A stretch of DNA of 64,000 bases, from the NCBI RefSeq assembly GCF_003719305.1, contig NZ_RARC01000001.1, positions 62,001 to 126,000 of the forward strand. The letters are read 5' to 3'. Shown in pieces: positions 8,725 through 16,434 of this stretch (positions are counted from its first letter, which is position 1; every line of letters starts with the position of its first letter). This DNA comes from Mycolicibacterium stellerae. Its GTDB lineage: Bacteria; Actinomycetota; Actinomycetes; Mycobacteriales; Mycobacteriaceae. Under the pieces are notes generated by a model. That model did no database searches and had not been told where the DNA came from. It saw only the letters and a program-made list of their open reading frames with translations. Both the position numbers and the translations under genes were made by a program.

Positions 8725-9417
8725 CTATGCGGCGATACCGCCGATCAAGATGTCGACCACTTGGGAAGCCAGGGTGTGGATGTCCTCGTCATTCTGTTCG
8801 TCGATCTTGCGGTACCAGATGTCGACGGCGTTGAGGTTGGTCAGCAGCGTGCGGGTGGCAAGCGCCTCGTCGACTCGGCGCAGCGAGCCGTCGGCGATCC
8901 CCTCGCTGATGACGCGGCCGAACATGTGCTCGTAGGCGCGCCTGAGCTCGTTGAGCGCGGTCAACTGGTCGCGCTGGCGGGCCTTCAACGCCGTCGATCC
9001 TTGATAGCGCACGCCCTGGTGCACCACGTGGTGATATCCGAGCTCGGTCATCAGGTTCTCCAGGTGCGCGATCGACATCGCCACCAGTCGCTGGCGTCCG
9101 GTTCCCGGTGCGCCTACATACGGTTCGACCCGCTCGCGGACCCGTCGCATGCCCTCCTCATAGACCGCGAGGAAGATGTCGAACTTCGACCGGAAGTGGT
9201 AGTAAATCAGGCCTTTCGTGGCCCCGAGCTCGTCGGCGATGTCGTCGATGGTCGTGTTCGCGAATCCGCGAACCATGAACGCCTCCGCTGCGGCGTCGAG
9301 TATCCGGCCCTTGGCGTTCGGTGCCAGTTCGGCGCTCGCGCTCACTTCAACTCCCGCTTCCGTGTCGTCTTCATTCAGCGTGGTCGGTTGCGGTCCCGCC
9401 GCCGCGACTTCACCCAT
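8725..9417 (-). CDS. TetR-family transcriptional regulator
   Basis: 230 residues. An unusual ~35-residue acidic N-terminal extension precedes the TetR DNA-binding domain (KGRILDAAAEAFMVRGFANTT...LGATKGLIYYHFRSKFDIFLAV, about residues 36-85). The C-terminal ligand domain is helical (FadR/KstR2-like length). It is transcribed away from the MFS transporter gene to its right. A 14-bp inverted repeat lies between them, so local control of the transporter and of itself is the likely role. Ligand unknown. Confidence 0.88.
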   Translation of the reverse strand: MGEVAAAGPQPTTLNEDDTEAGVEVSASAELAPNAKGRILDAAAEAFMVRGFANTTIDDIADELGATKGLIYYHFRSKFDIFLAVYEEGMRRVRERVEPYVGAPGTGRQRLVAMSIAHLENLMTELGYHHVVHQGVRYQGSTALKARQRDQLTALNELRRAYEHMFGRVISEGIADGSLRRVDEALATRTLLTNLNAVDIWYRKIDEQNDEDIHTLASQVVDILIGGIAA

Positions 9418-9449
9418 GATTGACAGCTAATGTGACCGCCGTTACCATA

Positions 9450-9463
9450 ATACTCAGTAGTAT
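9450..9463. promoter_or_regulatory. Inverted repeat, candidate TetR operator
   Basis: ATACT-CAGT-AGTAT, a perfect 5+5 inverted repeat with a 4-bp spacer. It lies 33 bp upstream of the TetR gene start and 116 bp upstream of the MFS gene, in an A/T-rich patch of an otherwise GC-rich gap. The position between divergent regulator and target is typical of TetR autoregulatory sites. Confidence 0.5.
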
Positions 9464-9578
9464 CCCTGATGGGACGCCATTTGCCCCGGTGAGCTTCGAC
9501 TATTTTGAGCGACCGCGATGGCGTGTAGACCCGAGCGCTCAAGGCCGAAGATGCCTTGCGACGACCAGAAGGAAACTC

Positions 9579-10904
9579 ATGAGCTTCGATTCTGTGCTCG
9601 CCTCAGCAGACGAACTTCACAAGCGCGCGACGCGCAAGGCCGTCCTGCGGCTGCTGCCGGTGATGTGCGCGGTGTACTTCATGGCCTACATCGACCGCAC
9701 CAACGTCGCCCTGGCCAAGACCCATCTGGAAGCCGACGTCGGCATCAGTGCCGCCGCGTTCGGTTTCGGCGCAGGCATCTTCTTCATCAGCTACGCGTTC
9801 CTGGAAGTTCCGAGCAACCTGGTCATGTATCGGGTCGGTGCCCGCAGGTGGATCGCCCGGATCGCCGTCACCTGGGGAACGCTGTCGGCATTGATGATGT
9901 TTGTCCAGGGAGATCTGTCCTTCTACATCATGCGGTTCCTCCTCGGCGCCGCCGAAGCCGGCCTCTACCCCGCACTGATGTACATGGTCACCGTCTGGTT
10001 CGCCCAGAGCTATCGCGCCACCGTCGTCGGATTCATCTATCTGGCACCGACCATCGCGCTGGTCATCGGCGGTCCCATGGGCGGGGCGCTGATGGAACTC
10101 GACAGTGCCCTCGGGCTGCACGGATGGCAGTGGATGTTCCTCATCGAGGGTGCCGTCACGGTTCTCATCGGCGTCCTGGTGTGGTTCAAGCTTCCGGAGG
10201 TGCCCAGTGATGCACGGTGGCTGTCCGCCGACGAGGCGCGCATCCTCACCGAGCGGGCCGTCGGCGAAAACCACGACACCACAACGAAGATCCGGGGCAA
10301 CCTGCGCGAGGCCTTCGGTCGCCCCTTCGTCATCGTCGTTTCGCTGATCTACTTCTTCAACCAGATCACCAACGTGGGCATCGTCTTCAACATCCCCGCG
10401 ATCGTCGAAGACCTCGACATCAGCGGGTCGTTCGTCATCGGACTCCTGTCCGGCAGCGCAGGCATCGGAGCGACCATCGGCGTGCTGCTGGTTCCTCGCC
10501 TGTTCGCCTGGTACAAGCGCGAAGCCAGCGCCGTCGGCATCCTCGCGGCGGCCACCCTTGTCACGGCCGTCGCCTTCATGCTGTCCACGGGCGCGCTTGC
10601 CCGCATCATCCTGATCGCCGTCTCGATGATCTTCGTCTTCGGGACGCTGCCGTTGTTCTGGTCGATCGCGATGGCCCGGATGTCCGGGCTGATGGCCGCC
10701 GCCAGCCTGGCGTTCATCAACACCATCGGGTTGATCGGCGGGTTCGTCGGGCCTTATCTGTTCGGGCTGGCCGAAACCGCGACCAACAACCCGGCGGCCG
10801 GCTTCTACGTCGTCATCATCGCCTCGGTGATCGGAGTTGCGTTGGCGCCGGTGCTCGCCCACACCATCAGGCGCGAGGATGCCGCGACCGCACCGGCAGC
10901 CTGA
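9579..10904 (+). CDS. MFS transporter, anion:cation symporter (ACS) type
   Basis: 441 residues from the ATG giving MSFDSVLASADELHKRA, preceded by AGAAGGAAA; the longer frame to 9420 is an unstructured leader. There are about 12 membrane helices. The segment RLLPVMCAVYFMAYIDRTNVA in helix 1 and the later GVGARRWIARI-type loop are typical of the ACS family (phthalate, tartrate, 4-hydroxyphenylacetate and nicotinate permeases). FLLGAAEAGLYPALMY is the helix-5 signature. It is divergent from the TetR gene, with a palindrome between them. It probably imports an organic (perhaps aromatic) anion; no catabolic genes sit next to it to tell which. Confidence 0.82.
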   Translation: MSFDSVLASADELHKRATRKAVLRLLPVMCAVYFMAYIDRTNVALAKTHLEADVGISAAAFGFGAGIFFISYAFLEVPSNLVMYRVGARRWIARIAVTWGTLSALMMFVQGDLSFYIMRFLLGAAEAGLYPALMYMVTVWFAQSYRATVVGFIYLAPTIALVIGGPMGGALMELDSALGLHGWQWMFLIEGAVTVLIGVLVWFKLPEVPSDARWLSADEARILTERAVGENHDTTTKIRGNLREAFGRPFVIVVSLIYFFNQITNVGIVFNIPAIVEDLDISGSFVIGLLSGSAGIGATIGVLLVPRLFAWYKREASAVGILAAATLVTAVAFMLSTGALARIILIAVSMIFVFGTLPLFWSIAMARMSGLMAAASLAFINTIGLIGGFVGPYLFGLAETATNNPAAGFYVVIIASVIGVALAPVLAHTIRREDAATAPAA

Positions 10905-11087
10905 CCCGTTCTACCCCAAGGGATTCCGCGATTGGCTCATGCCGAGGGACCTCCCGTGTGTCGAATCGACCAGTCATGAGCAAACTCACTCCATTGACGT
11001 TTCCGGCAGTTAAACTGCGCTTGGAAGGCCGACGTAAGAGATGCAGCAAGGCCTTTCGGCTGTGCACCACCGGGGTGGGAGGCCCAG

Positions 11088-11984
11088 ATGTCCAGCACCG
11101 GCTCAGGTCACCTGCCTGAGAACTTGGCCCTCGGCGCGGCATTGAGTTCGTTGTCGTTCTTCAGCACCGCGGTGATGAGCGCGCTCGTGAAGGCGACGGA
11201 GGAACTGACGTCCACCGCTGTCGTGCTGCTGTTCCAGAACCTCATCTGCTTGGTTCTCATCCTTCCGATTGCACTCCGCGGAGGGTGGGCATCGCTGAAG
11301 ACCGAGAAGATCGGTCTGCATATCCTGCGCGCCGCCAGCGGGACCGCCGCCTGGTACGCGCTTTTCGTCGCCATCACGATGATGCCGCTGACGAACGCGA
11401 TCCTGCTGACGTTCAGCGCACCACTGTGGATGCCGGTTCTCGCATGGATGTTGTTCCGCGAGAAAGCATCCAAGGCGACGTGGGTCGGCGCCGCGATCGG
11501 GTTCGTCGGTGTACTCATGGTCCTGCAGCCACATCACCAACACTTCAACATCGGCGCCCTCATTGCACTGGCCGGCGCGTTCTGCCTCGCCATCGCCTTC
11601 ATGTCCGTCCGCTGGCTGGGAGCGACCGAGCCGACATCGAGGATCCTCTTCTACTATTTCCTTCTCTCCACCATCCTGTGCACACCGTTCGCGATCATCG
11701 ACTGGCGACCGTTCGGGCTGCGCGGATCGATCAACCTCGTGGGCATCGCACTGACGCTTCTGGTGGGCCAGGCGCTCATCGTTCTCGCTTATCGCTACGC
11801 ATCGGCAGTCAAGGTCGGCCCGTTCATCTACACAGTCATCGTGTTCACGGCATTCATCGACTGGTTTCTCTGGAATCGCGCGCCAACGCTGCTCGTCGTA
11901 TTCGGCATGGCCCTGGTGATCGGAGGCGGGATCATCGCGATCCGCAAGAAGTCCGAGGTATCGCACACGCCCGTCGAACGGTGA
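11088..11984 (+). CDS. DMT-superfamily (EamA) transporter
   Basis: 298 residues with about ten membrane segments in two tandem five-helix EamA repeats. Repeat 1 ends near LMVLQP (about residue 145). Repeat 2 starts at HFNIGALIALAGAFCLAIAFMSVRWLG and ends in LVVFGMALVIGGGIIAIRKK. These are drug/metabolite exporters or importers. ATG start with GGGAGG upstream. Its 3' end is only 4 bp from the convergent methyltransferase gene, so it could be the export partner of the minus-strand cysteine-tail operon, but the convergent orientation means it is a separate transcript. The 183 bp before it shows no clear feature. Confidence 0.8.
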   Translation: MSSTGSGHLPENLALGAALSSLSFFSTAVMSALVKATEELTSTAVVLLFQNLICLVLILPIALRGGWASLKTEKIGLHILRAASGTAAWYALFVAITMMPLTNAILLTFSAPLWMPVLAWMLFREKASKATWVGAAIGFVGVLMVLQPHHQHFNIGALIALAGAFCLAIAFMSVRWLGATEPTSRILFYYFLLSTILCTPFAIIDWRPFGLRGSINLVGIALTLLVGQALIVLAYRYASAVKVGPFIYTVIVFTAFIDWFLWNRAPTLLVVFGMALVIGGGIIAIRKKSEVSHTPVER

Positions 11985-11988
11985 CGGT

Positions 11989-12582
11989 TCACGCCTTGAT
12001 CAGCACCTGTCGCAGCACATGCCAGTGCTTCGGATTGCCTTCTACGTCGAACCCGTCGTGCTCGGACACCCCGAAGTAGATCGGCTGCAATCCGGTGAAG
12101 AGCTGCGCAGCGCGCCGTTCGGTCACGCCATTGATGGGCAAATCCGAAATGACCCACGAATCGCGGACACCGAAGTGGGTGCAGCACAGCACACCCCCGG
12201 GTCGAAGTCCGCTGACGATATCATCGGCGACCCGGTCGATGGCGTCGACCGGAATGAACGGGAGGACGTGCAGCGCCACCACCAACGAGTACGCATCCGG
12301 GATGATCCGGTGGTTCTGAATTTCATCGGCCACCATGGTGAATCGTGACCGACCGCTGACGACCCCCTTCGCGAGCTCGGTAGCGACAGGGTCGGGATCG
12401 ACTGCGTCAACGTCGAAGCCGCAGTCCAACAGATAGCGAGTGTCCCCGAACGCACCCGCACCGATGTCGAGGGCGCGGCCAGTCCGCAGTCCCGTTCGAC
12501 GCAACGCGTAGGCCAGAAGCGGATGGGTCTTGCGCGTGTCGCAGAGCGCCGCATATGACGGCGCGGCCTCACCCACAGACAC
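11989..12582 (-). CDS. Class I SAM-dependent methyltransferase
   Basis: 197 residues from the GTG at 12582 (or 12576). The longer frame lies inside the upstream gene. It has a Rossmann methyltransferase core: motif I ALDIGAGAFGDTRYLL, acidic post-I VDAVDPDP, a middle AYSLVVALHVLPFIP (motif IV-like), and LRPGGVLCCTHFG after it. The sequence resembles small TehB/UbiE-type enzymes. Its start overlaps the stop of the GRDP-like gene by several bases, so it is the third, translationally coupled member of an operon headed by a cysteine-tailed protein. Possible roles are methylating that protein or a small molecule; nothing in the sequence decides. Confidence 0.8.
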   Translation of the reverse strand: MSVGEAAPSYAALCDTRKTHPLLAYALRRTGLRTGRALDIGAGAFGDTRYLLDCGFDVDAVDPDPVATELAKGVVSGRSRFTMVADEIQNHRIIPDAYSLVVALHVLPFIPVDAIDRVADDIVSGLRPGGVLCCTHFGVRDSWVISDLPINGVTERRAAQLFTGLQPIYFGVSEHDGFDVEGNPKHWHVLRQVLIKA

Positions 12583-13279
12583 GCAACAGCCTGGCGGCGA
12601 CGAGGGCACGGGCCAGCCCGGCACGCTCTTCCCCAGTCAAACCACCGGGCAGCTCGCGAACATGGAAAGCCCCGGTGGTCGACGCGAACATCAGAGCCGA
12701 GCGCGCCAATTCGCTGACCCGGAACAGGACGGTGCCGTCCGCGGCGACCAGTTCGACCATGTCGTCCGCGTCCCGGACTGTCAGCGCCCCGACTCGCTCG
12801 TTGACCAGCCTTCGGTCTTCGGTGAGTGTCTCCGCGTCGAACCAAACCGAGGGCAGCTCGTCGCCGAACAGGTCCAGATAGCGGGCCTGGAACTCGCCGA
12901 ATGCGGCTCGCCGCACTGACGAACTCGCACCCGAGGATGGCGAGTTGCTCGGTGCGTGATGCACAAACCGCCCGAAGTGGCGCTCACAAAAGTCGGCGTA
13001 CTGAAAGGTGAAGAGGACAAACTGGTGCCACGCTTCGTCGACCCGCAACGAGTGCATCTGCCAAGCGGTGGAACGGTCGGACTGCGCGAGGACCAGGTAG
13101 CGCTTGGCCTCTCTGAACAACATCTGCGCCTCGGCATCGGAGTCGGCCGTCCGATTCTTGACCAACTTCTCAATCACGTACGGCGCCTCGAAGCGCAGGG
13201 CCGCCGTATACGCCGGGCTAAGACCATTACGTTCGGCGTCGACGCTGAGTTGTTCAGTGGGCGCCGTCATTGCCGTCAT
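12569..13279 (-). CDS. GRDP-like (glycine-rich domain-containing protein-like) protein
   Basis: 236 residues. The start is the ATG that shares ATGA with the stop of the upstream gene. The N-terminal half contains SLRVDEAWHQFVLFTFQYA, then DFCERHFGRFVHH. This is the D-x2-WH ... Y-x2-FC ... HH pattern of the GRDP-like family (PF07173, DUF1399 relatives), which conserves His and Cys that could bind metal. The C-terminal ~100 residues (DADDMVELVAADGTVLFRVSELARSAL onward) look like a separate small winged-helix or beta module. No enzymatic activity is established for this family in bacteria. Tight coupling to the cysteine-tail gene and the methyltransferase gene argues for action on or with the former. 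Confidence 0.65.
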   Translation of the reverse strand: MTAMTAPTEQLSVDAERNGLSPAYTAALRFEAPYVIEKLVKNRTADSDAEAQMLFREAKRYLVLAQSDRSTAWQMHSLRVDEAWHQFVLFTFQYADFCERHFGRFVHHAPSNSPSSGASSSVRRAAFGEFQARYLDLFGDELPSVWFDAETLTEDRRLVNERVGALTVRDADDMVELVAADGTVLFRVSELARSALMFASTTGAFHVRELPGGLTGEERAGLARALVAARLLRVCG

Positions 13280-13779
13280 GACGAACACGAGTTGTCGCAG
13301 TGCGACATGCAGACCGAGCACTCGGTGCAAGTGCAATGAAAGGCCTGCCATCCGCTCGTCAGCATCTGCTCCGGCGGCGCAGCGCTCGGGTTCAGCATCG
13401 GGCTCTGGATCATCAGTCGGCCGATGCGTCCCTCGGGGAACGAGGACGGGGGCGCGGTGGGTTGGGGCGCACCGCCTTCAGACGAGCTCCCGGTATTCAC
13501 ATGCCGGAACCCCACCACAGCCTCCGGCCGCAACCAGAACATGGTGGCGCCGAACGGCTTAATGGACTCGGGGATCGATTCCGTGTGCACGATGTCGTCG
13601 ACTGAGATCTCATAACTGCGGTCGAGCGTGCGCAGGCTCGGATATACGAGGACGTAGCCGTCGCGGGACGACCGTCCGACATAGCCGGACAACGCCTTCG
13701 GCGGCGTGGCATCCTCGGTCGCCAGCAGCTTGTCGACCACCGGATGGACTGCAGGTACGTTTGACTGGTTCTTGGGCAC
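13276..13779 (-). CDS. Protein with six-cysteine C-terminal tail (possible peptide precursor or metal-binding protein)
   Basis: 167 residues from GTG, with AGAGGT as Shine-Dalgarno. Three parts are visible. Residues 1-95 are a compact predicted domain (PPKALSGYVGRSSRDGYVLV..., IVHTESIPESIKPFGATMFWL). Residues about 96-145 are a low-complexity Gly/Ser/Pro linker (TGSSSEGGAPQPTAPPSS). The last 20 residues are cysteine-rich, spaced CxCxxCxxCxxxCxxxC, with two His, ending SCSS. A leader-like domain, flexible linker and Cys core resembles the build of ribosomally made, modified peptides; a metal-binding tail is the alternative. It heads an operon with the GRDP-like and methyltransferase genes. I do not recognise the N-terminal domain. 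Confidence 0.7.
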   Translation of the reverse strand: MPKNQSNVPAVHPVVDKLLATEDATPPKALSGYVGRSSRDGYVLVYPSLRTLDRSYEISVDDIVHTESIPESIKPFGATMFWLRPEAVVGFRHVNTGSSSEGGAPQPTAPPSSFPEGRIGRLMIQSPMLNPSAAPPEQMLTSGWQAFHCTCTECSVCMSHCDNSCSS

Positions 13780-14170
13780 GTTGCACCTCTGTATCTGTGG
13801 TTGCTACCCGTCGAACGCTACGCCCGCTGAACGTGCGGAAATATCGGGTGATCACCTACGAATAGCGTCCGGATGGACCCCCGTGTACGCGGGCGGTAAA
13901 TCGACCGGTCGGCGCCTGGCATCGGTCAGCGGTGTTTGACCTCGCCCCTTATTGCGATGGAAGCCAATCGGATCACAGGGCAGACCACAGTCACGGTGAC
14001 GAGCACGACGTAGGCCATCGTTGCGGTTGTCACGAACTCACCCGTCCGGCGCCACAGAAAGCTCGCAGATTCTCATTGGATTTCACGCAACCCAGCATGT
14101 CGAGCGCCCCGCGGGTTGCCCACGTTCCTAGCGGTCCCCTGACGGCGCGGAGCGCAATTTCTACGACCTC

Positions 14171-14338
14171 CTAACGGGATCGTCGGCCACACCTGTCTCG
14201 CTTGCGCACTTCGCCGCCCCGAAGCCTGAGGTTCACGTCAGGCACCGCGATCCCGACACCCGTAAATGCCGATCCCGTGTCCAACGACTGGTCGAACAGC
14301 GTCCAACGGCCCTGTGCCCGGTCGTCGCGCCTTCTCAT
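14171..14338 (-). CDS. Possible small ORF, 55 aa, unknown
   Basis: An ATG preceded by AGGTGA at 5-6 nt opens a 55-codon frame inside the long gap upstream of kdp. The product begins MRRRDDRAQGRWTLFDQ and contains TGVGIAVPDVNLRLRGG, with a basic C-terminus. The middle reads like protein sequence rather than a shadow, but it has no recognisable family and could be a decayed gene fragment. Confidence 0.25.
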   Translation of the reverse strand: MRRRDDRAQGRWTLFDQSLDTGSAFTGVGIAVPDVNLRLRGGEVRKRDRCGRRSR

Positions 14339-14544
14339 GTTTCACCTGGCAAAACCGAATTTTCGAGTCGTCCTATCCCGAAGCTGAGCAGGCGACGGGA
14401 CTATCTCAGATCGCGGCGAAGTGGGCGCAGCGACGAAGGCCGTAAAGATGCACGGCCGGGGTGTAAGGAAACCGTCAACGACTAGCCAGGAGCCGTTTGA
14501 GCGGGTCTAGCGTCGCTGTGGTCCTCGAGGTTTGGGGTCATGCG

Positions 14545-14563
14545 CATCGGGTGAGGCCCGATG
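14545..14563 (+). promoter_or_regulatory. Perfect hairpin in the kdp leader
   Basis: CATCGGG-TGAGG-CCCGATG: a 7-bp perfect stem with a 5-nt loop ending 34 bp before the first kdp reading frame. It is either an operator (palindromic DNA) or an mRNA leader hairpin. There is no T-run, so it is not a standard terminator. Confidence 0.45.
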
Positions 14564-14597
14564 ACGACTTCACAGACATGTCATGAACGGAGACGAG

Positions 14598-14681
14598 ATG
14601 GGCGCTTTGGCGTACCTCGTGCTGACGGTGGCGATCTTCGCCCTGCTCGGCTGGATCCAGAAGGTGGTCGAGGGACTGTGA
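14598..14681 (+). CDS. 27-aa single-helix membrane microprotein heading the kdp operon
   Basis: ATG with GGAGA four bases upstream. The product is [19 protein letters not shown] followed by the charged end IQKVVEGL, i.e. one hydrophobic helix of about 18 residues and a short amphipathic tail. Its TGA overlaps the GTG of kdpF (GTGA), so the two are translationally coupled. Similar tiny ORFs sit before kdpF in other actinobacteria as far as I recall, usually unannotated. It is probably an accessory or stabilising peptide of the Kdp pump, by analogy with KdpF; this is inference. Confidence 0.65.
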   Translation: MGALAYLVLTVAIFALLGWIQKVVEGL

Positions 14682-14764
14682 ACCAGAACCTGATCGGCCT
14701 GCTACTGGCGATTCTTCTCGCCCTGTTTCTTTTTGCTGCTCTGCTCTTCCCCGAGAGGTTCTAG
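14678..14764 (+). CDS. kdpF: K+-transporting ATPase small subunit KdpF
   Basis: 28 residues, GTG start, a single membrane helix ([21 protein letters not shown]) and the typical basic end PERF. KdpF stabilises the KdpABC complex in the membrane. It overlaps both the preceding microprotein (GTGA) and kdpA (TAGTG sharing one base), so the whole run is one translationally coupled operon. Confidence 0.88.
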   Translation: MNQNLIGLLLAILLALFLFAALLFPERF

Positions 14765-16434
14765 TGAGTACGACGACGGCGGGGATCATCTTCCTCGCGT
14801 TACTGATCATTGCCCTGGCGGCCGTCCATGTCCCGCTCGGCGACTACATGTACCGGGTCTACAGCTCCGAAAAGCATTCGCGCGCAGAGCGCGTCGTCTA
14901 CCGGCTGATCGGCGCTGACCCGAAGGCCGAACAGACGTGGGGCGCCTACGCGCGTAGCGTGCTGGCGTTCTCGGCGATCAGCATCCTGGTGCTGTTCGTA
15001 TTTCAGCTCGTCCAGGGCAAGCTGCCGCTGCACCTCAACGACCCGGCCACACCGATGACACCGGCACTGGCATGGAACACCGCTGTCAGCTTCGTGACGA
15101 ACACCAACTGGCAGGCGTACTCGGGTGAGTCGACCATGAGCCACCTGGTGCAGATGGCCGGCTTGGCGGTGCAGAATTTCGTGTCGGCCGCGGTCGGTAT
15201 GGCCGTTGCGATCGCCGTGGTCCGCGGCTTCGCACGCAGGCGCACGAGCGACCTCGGCAACTTCTGGGTGGACCTGGTCCGCGGCACTTTGCGCATCCTG
15301 CTGCCGATCTCGATCGTTGCAGCGATCATCCTGATCGCAGGCGGCGCGATCCAGAACTTCCACAACTACGACCAGGTCGTCAACACCATTGCCGGCGGTC
15401 AGCAGACCATTCCCGGCGGCCCGGTCGCCAGCCAGGAGGCCATCAAGGATCTCGGCACCAACGGTGGCGGCTTCTACAACGTCAACTCGGCGCACCCGTT
15501 CGAGAACCCGACCACGTGGACCAACTGGTTTGAGATCTTCCTGTTGTTGGTGATCAGCTTCTCCCTGCCGCGCACGTTCGGCCGCATGGTCGGCAGCAAG
15601 AAGCAGGGCTACGCAATCGCCGCCGTCATGGCGACCCTGGCCGTCATCAGTTGGAGCGCCACGATGTGGATGCAACTGCAGGCCCACGGCACGGTACCCA
15701 CCGCAGTCAGTTCCGCCATGGAAGGCGTCGAGCAGCGCTTCGGGGTGGCCAACTCGGCGGTATTCGCTGCATCGACCACGTTGACCTCGACCGGATCGGT
15801 CGACTCGTTCCATGACTCGTACACCAGCCTGGGCGGGATGGTCTTGCTGTTCAACATGCAACTCGGCGAGGTCGCGCCCGGCGGTACCGGCTCAGGTCTA
15901 TATGGCATGCTCGTTCTGGCGGTGATCACCGTCTTCGTCGCCGGCCTGATGGTCGGCCGCACGCCGGAGTATCTCGGCAAGAAGATCACGCCGCGTGAGA
16001 TCAAGCTCGCCGCAACCTATTTCCTGATCACTCCGCTTCTCGTGTTGACGGGTACAGCTGTCGCGATGGCGATGCCCGGCCAGCGGGCCGGGATGCTCAA
16101 CAGCGGGCCACACGGGCTGTCGGAAGTGTTGTACGCGTTCACATCCGCGGCCAACAACAACGGGTCCGCGTTCGCCGGCATCACGGTCAACACCGACTGG
16201 TACAACACGGCACTGGGCATCGCGATGGTGTTCGGCCGCTTCCTGCCGATAATCTTCGTCCTTGCACTCGCCGGTTCCCTGGCCCAGCAGGGCAAGACGC
16301 CGGAATCCATCGGCACCCTGCCCACCCACCGACCGCAGTTCGTCGGCATGGTCGCCGGCGTGACGCTGATCCTGGTCGCCCTCACCTTCCTGCCCATGCT
16401 CGCGCTCGGGCCCCTCGCTGAAGGAATTCACTGA
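14764..16434 (+). CDS. kdpA: K+-transporting ATPase, K+-binding channel-like subunit KdpA
   Basis: 556 residues with about ten membrane helices. KdpA carries the selectivity-filter loops evolved from K+ channels; here they are seen as [35 protein letters not shown], and AANNNGSAF, each with the conserved glycines and asparagines. It binds and passes K+ while KdpB hydrolyses ATP. GTG start overlapping the kdpF stop; the kdpB ATG overlaps its own stop. Normal length for the family. Confidence 0.97.
   Translation: MSTTTAGIIFLALLIIALAAVHVPLGDYMYRVYSSEKHSRAERVVYRLIGADPKAEQTWGAYARSVLAFSAISILVLFVFQLVQGKLPLHLNDPATPMTPALAWNTAVSFVTNTNWQAYSGESTMSHLVQMAGLAVQNFVSAAVGMAVAIAVVRGFARRRTSDLGNFWVDLVRGTLRILLPISIVAAIILIAGGAIQNFHNYDQVVNTIAGGQQTIPGGPVASQEAIKDLGTNGGGFYNVNSAHPFENPTTWTNWFEIFLLLVISFSLPRTFGRMVGSKKQGYAIAAVMATLAVISWSATMWMQLQAHGTVPTAVSSAMEGVEQRFGVANSAVFAASTTLTSTGSVDSFHDSYTSLGGMVLLFNMQLGEVAPGGTGSGLYGMLVLAVITVFVAGLMVGRTPEYLGKKITPREIKLAATYFLITPLLVLTGTAVAMAMPGQRAGMLNSGPHGLSEVLYAFTSAANNNGSAFAGITVNTDWYNTALGIAMVFGRFLPIIFVLALAGSLAQQGKTPESIGTLPTHRPQFVGMVAGVTLILVALTFLPMLALGPLAEGIH

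Larger units (their letters stand above)
13780..14597. other. Intergenic region between the cysteine-tail operon and kdp
   Basis: About 820 bp between two divergent operons. It must hold the promoters of both. I see the RBS of the minus operon at its left end, a 55-codon minus-strand ORF (14171-14338, listed separately), and a strong hairpin near the right end (14545-14563). Plus-strand frames across it have Arg/Ser/Pro-rich shadow composition and no convincing start signals. No repeat, tRNA or insertion-sequence remnant was found. Confidence 0.6.

Noticed and set aside
13932..14174. 80-aa plus-strand ORF with many His and Asp
   Set aside because: No ribosome-binding site, low-complexity start and Ser/Thr-rich end; looks like random frame in the gap.
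14400..14597. c-di-AMP (ydaO-type) riboswitch upstream of kdp
   Set aside because: I could not recognise its conserved stems; only a single simple hairpin is evident.
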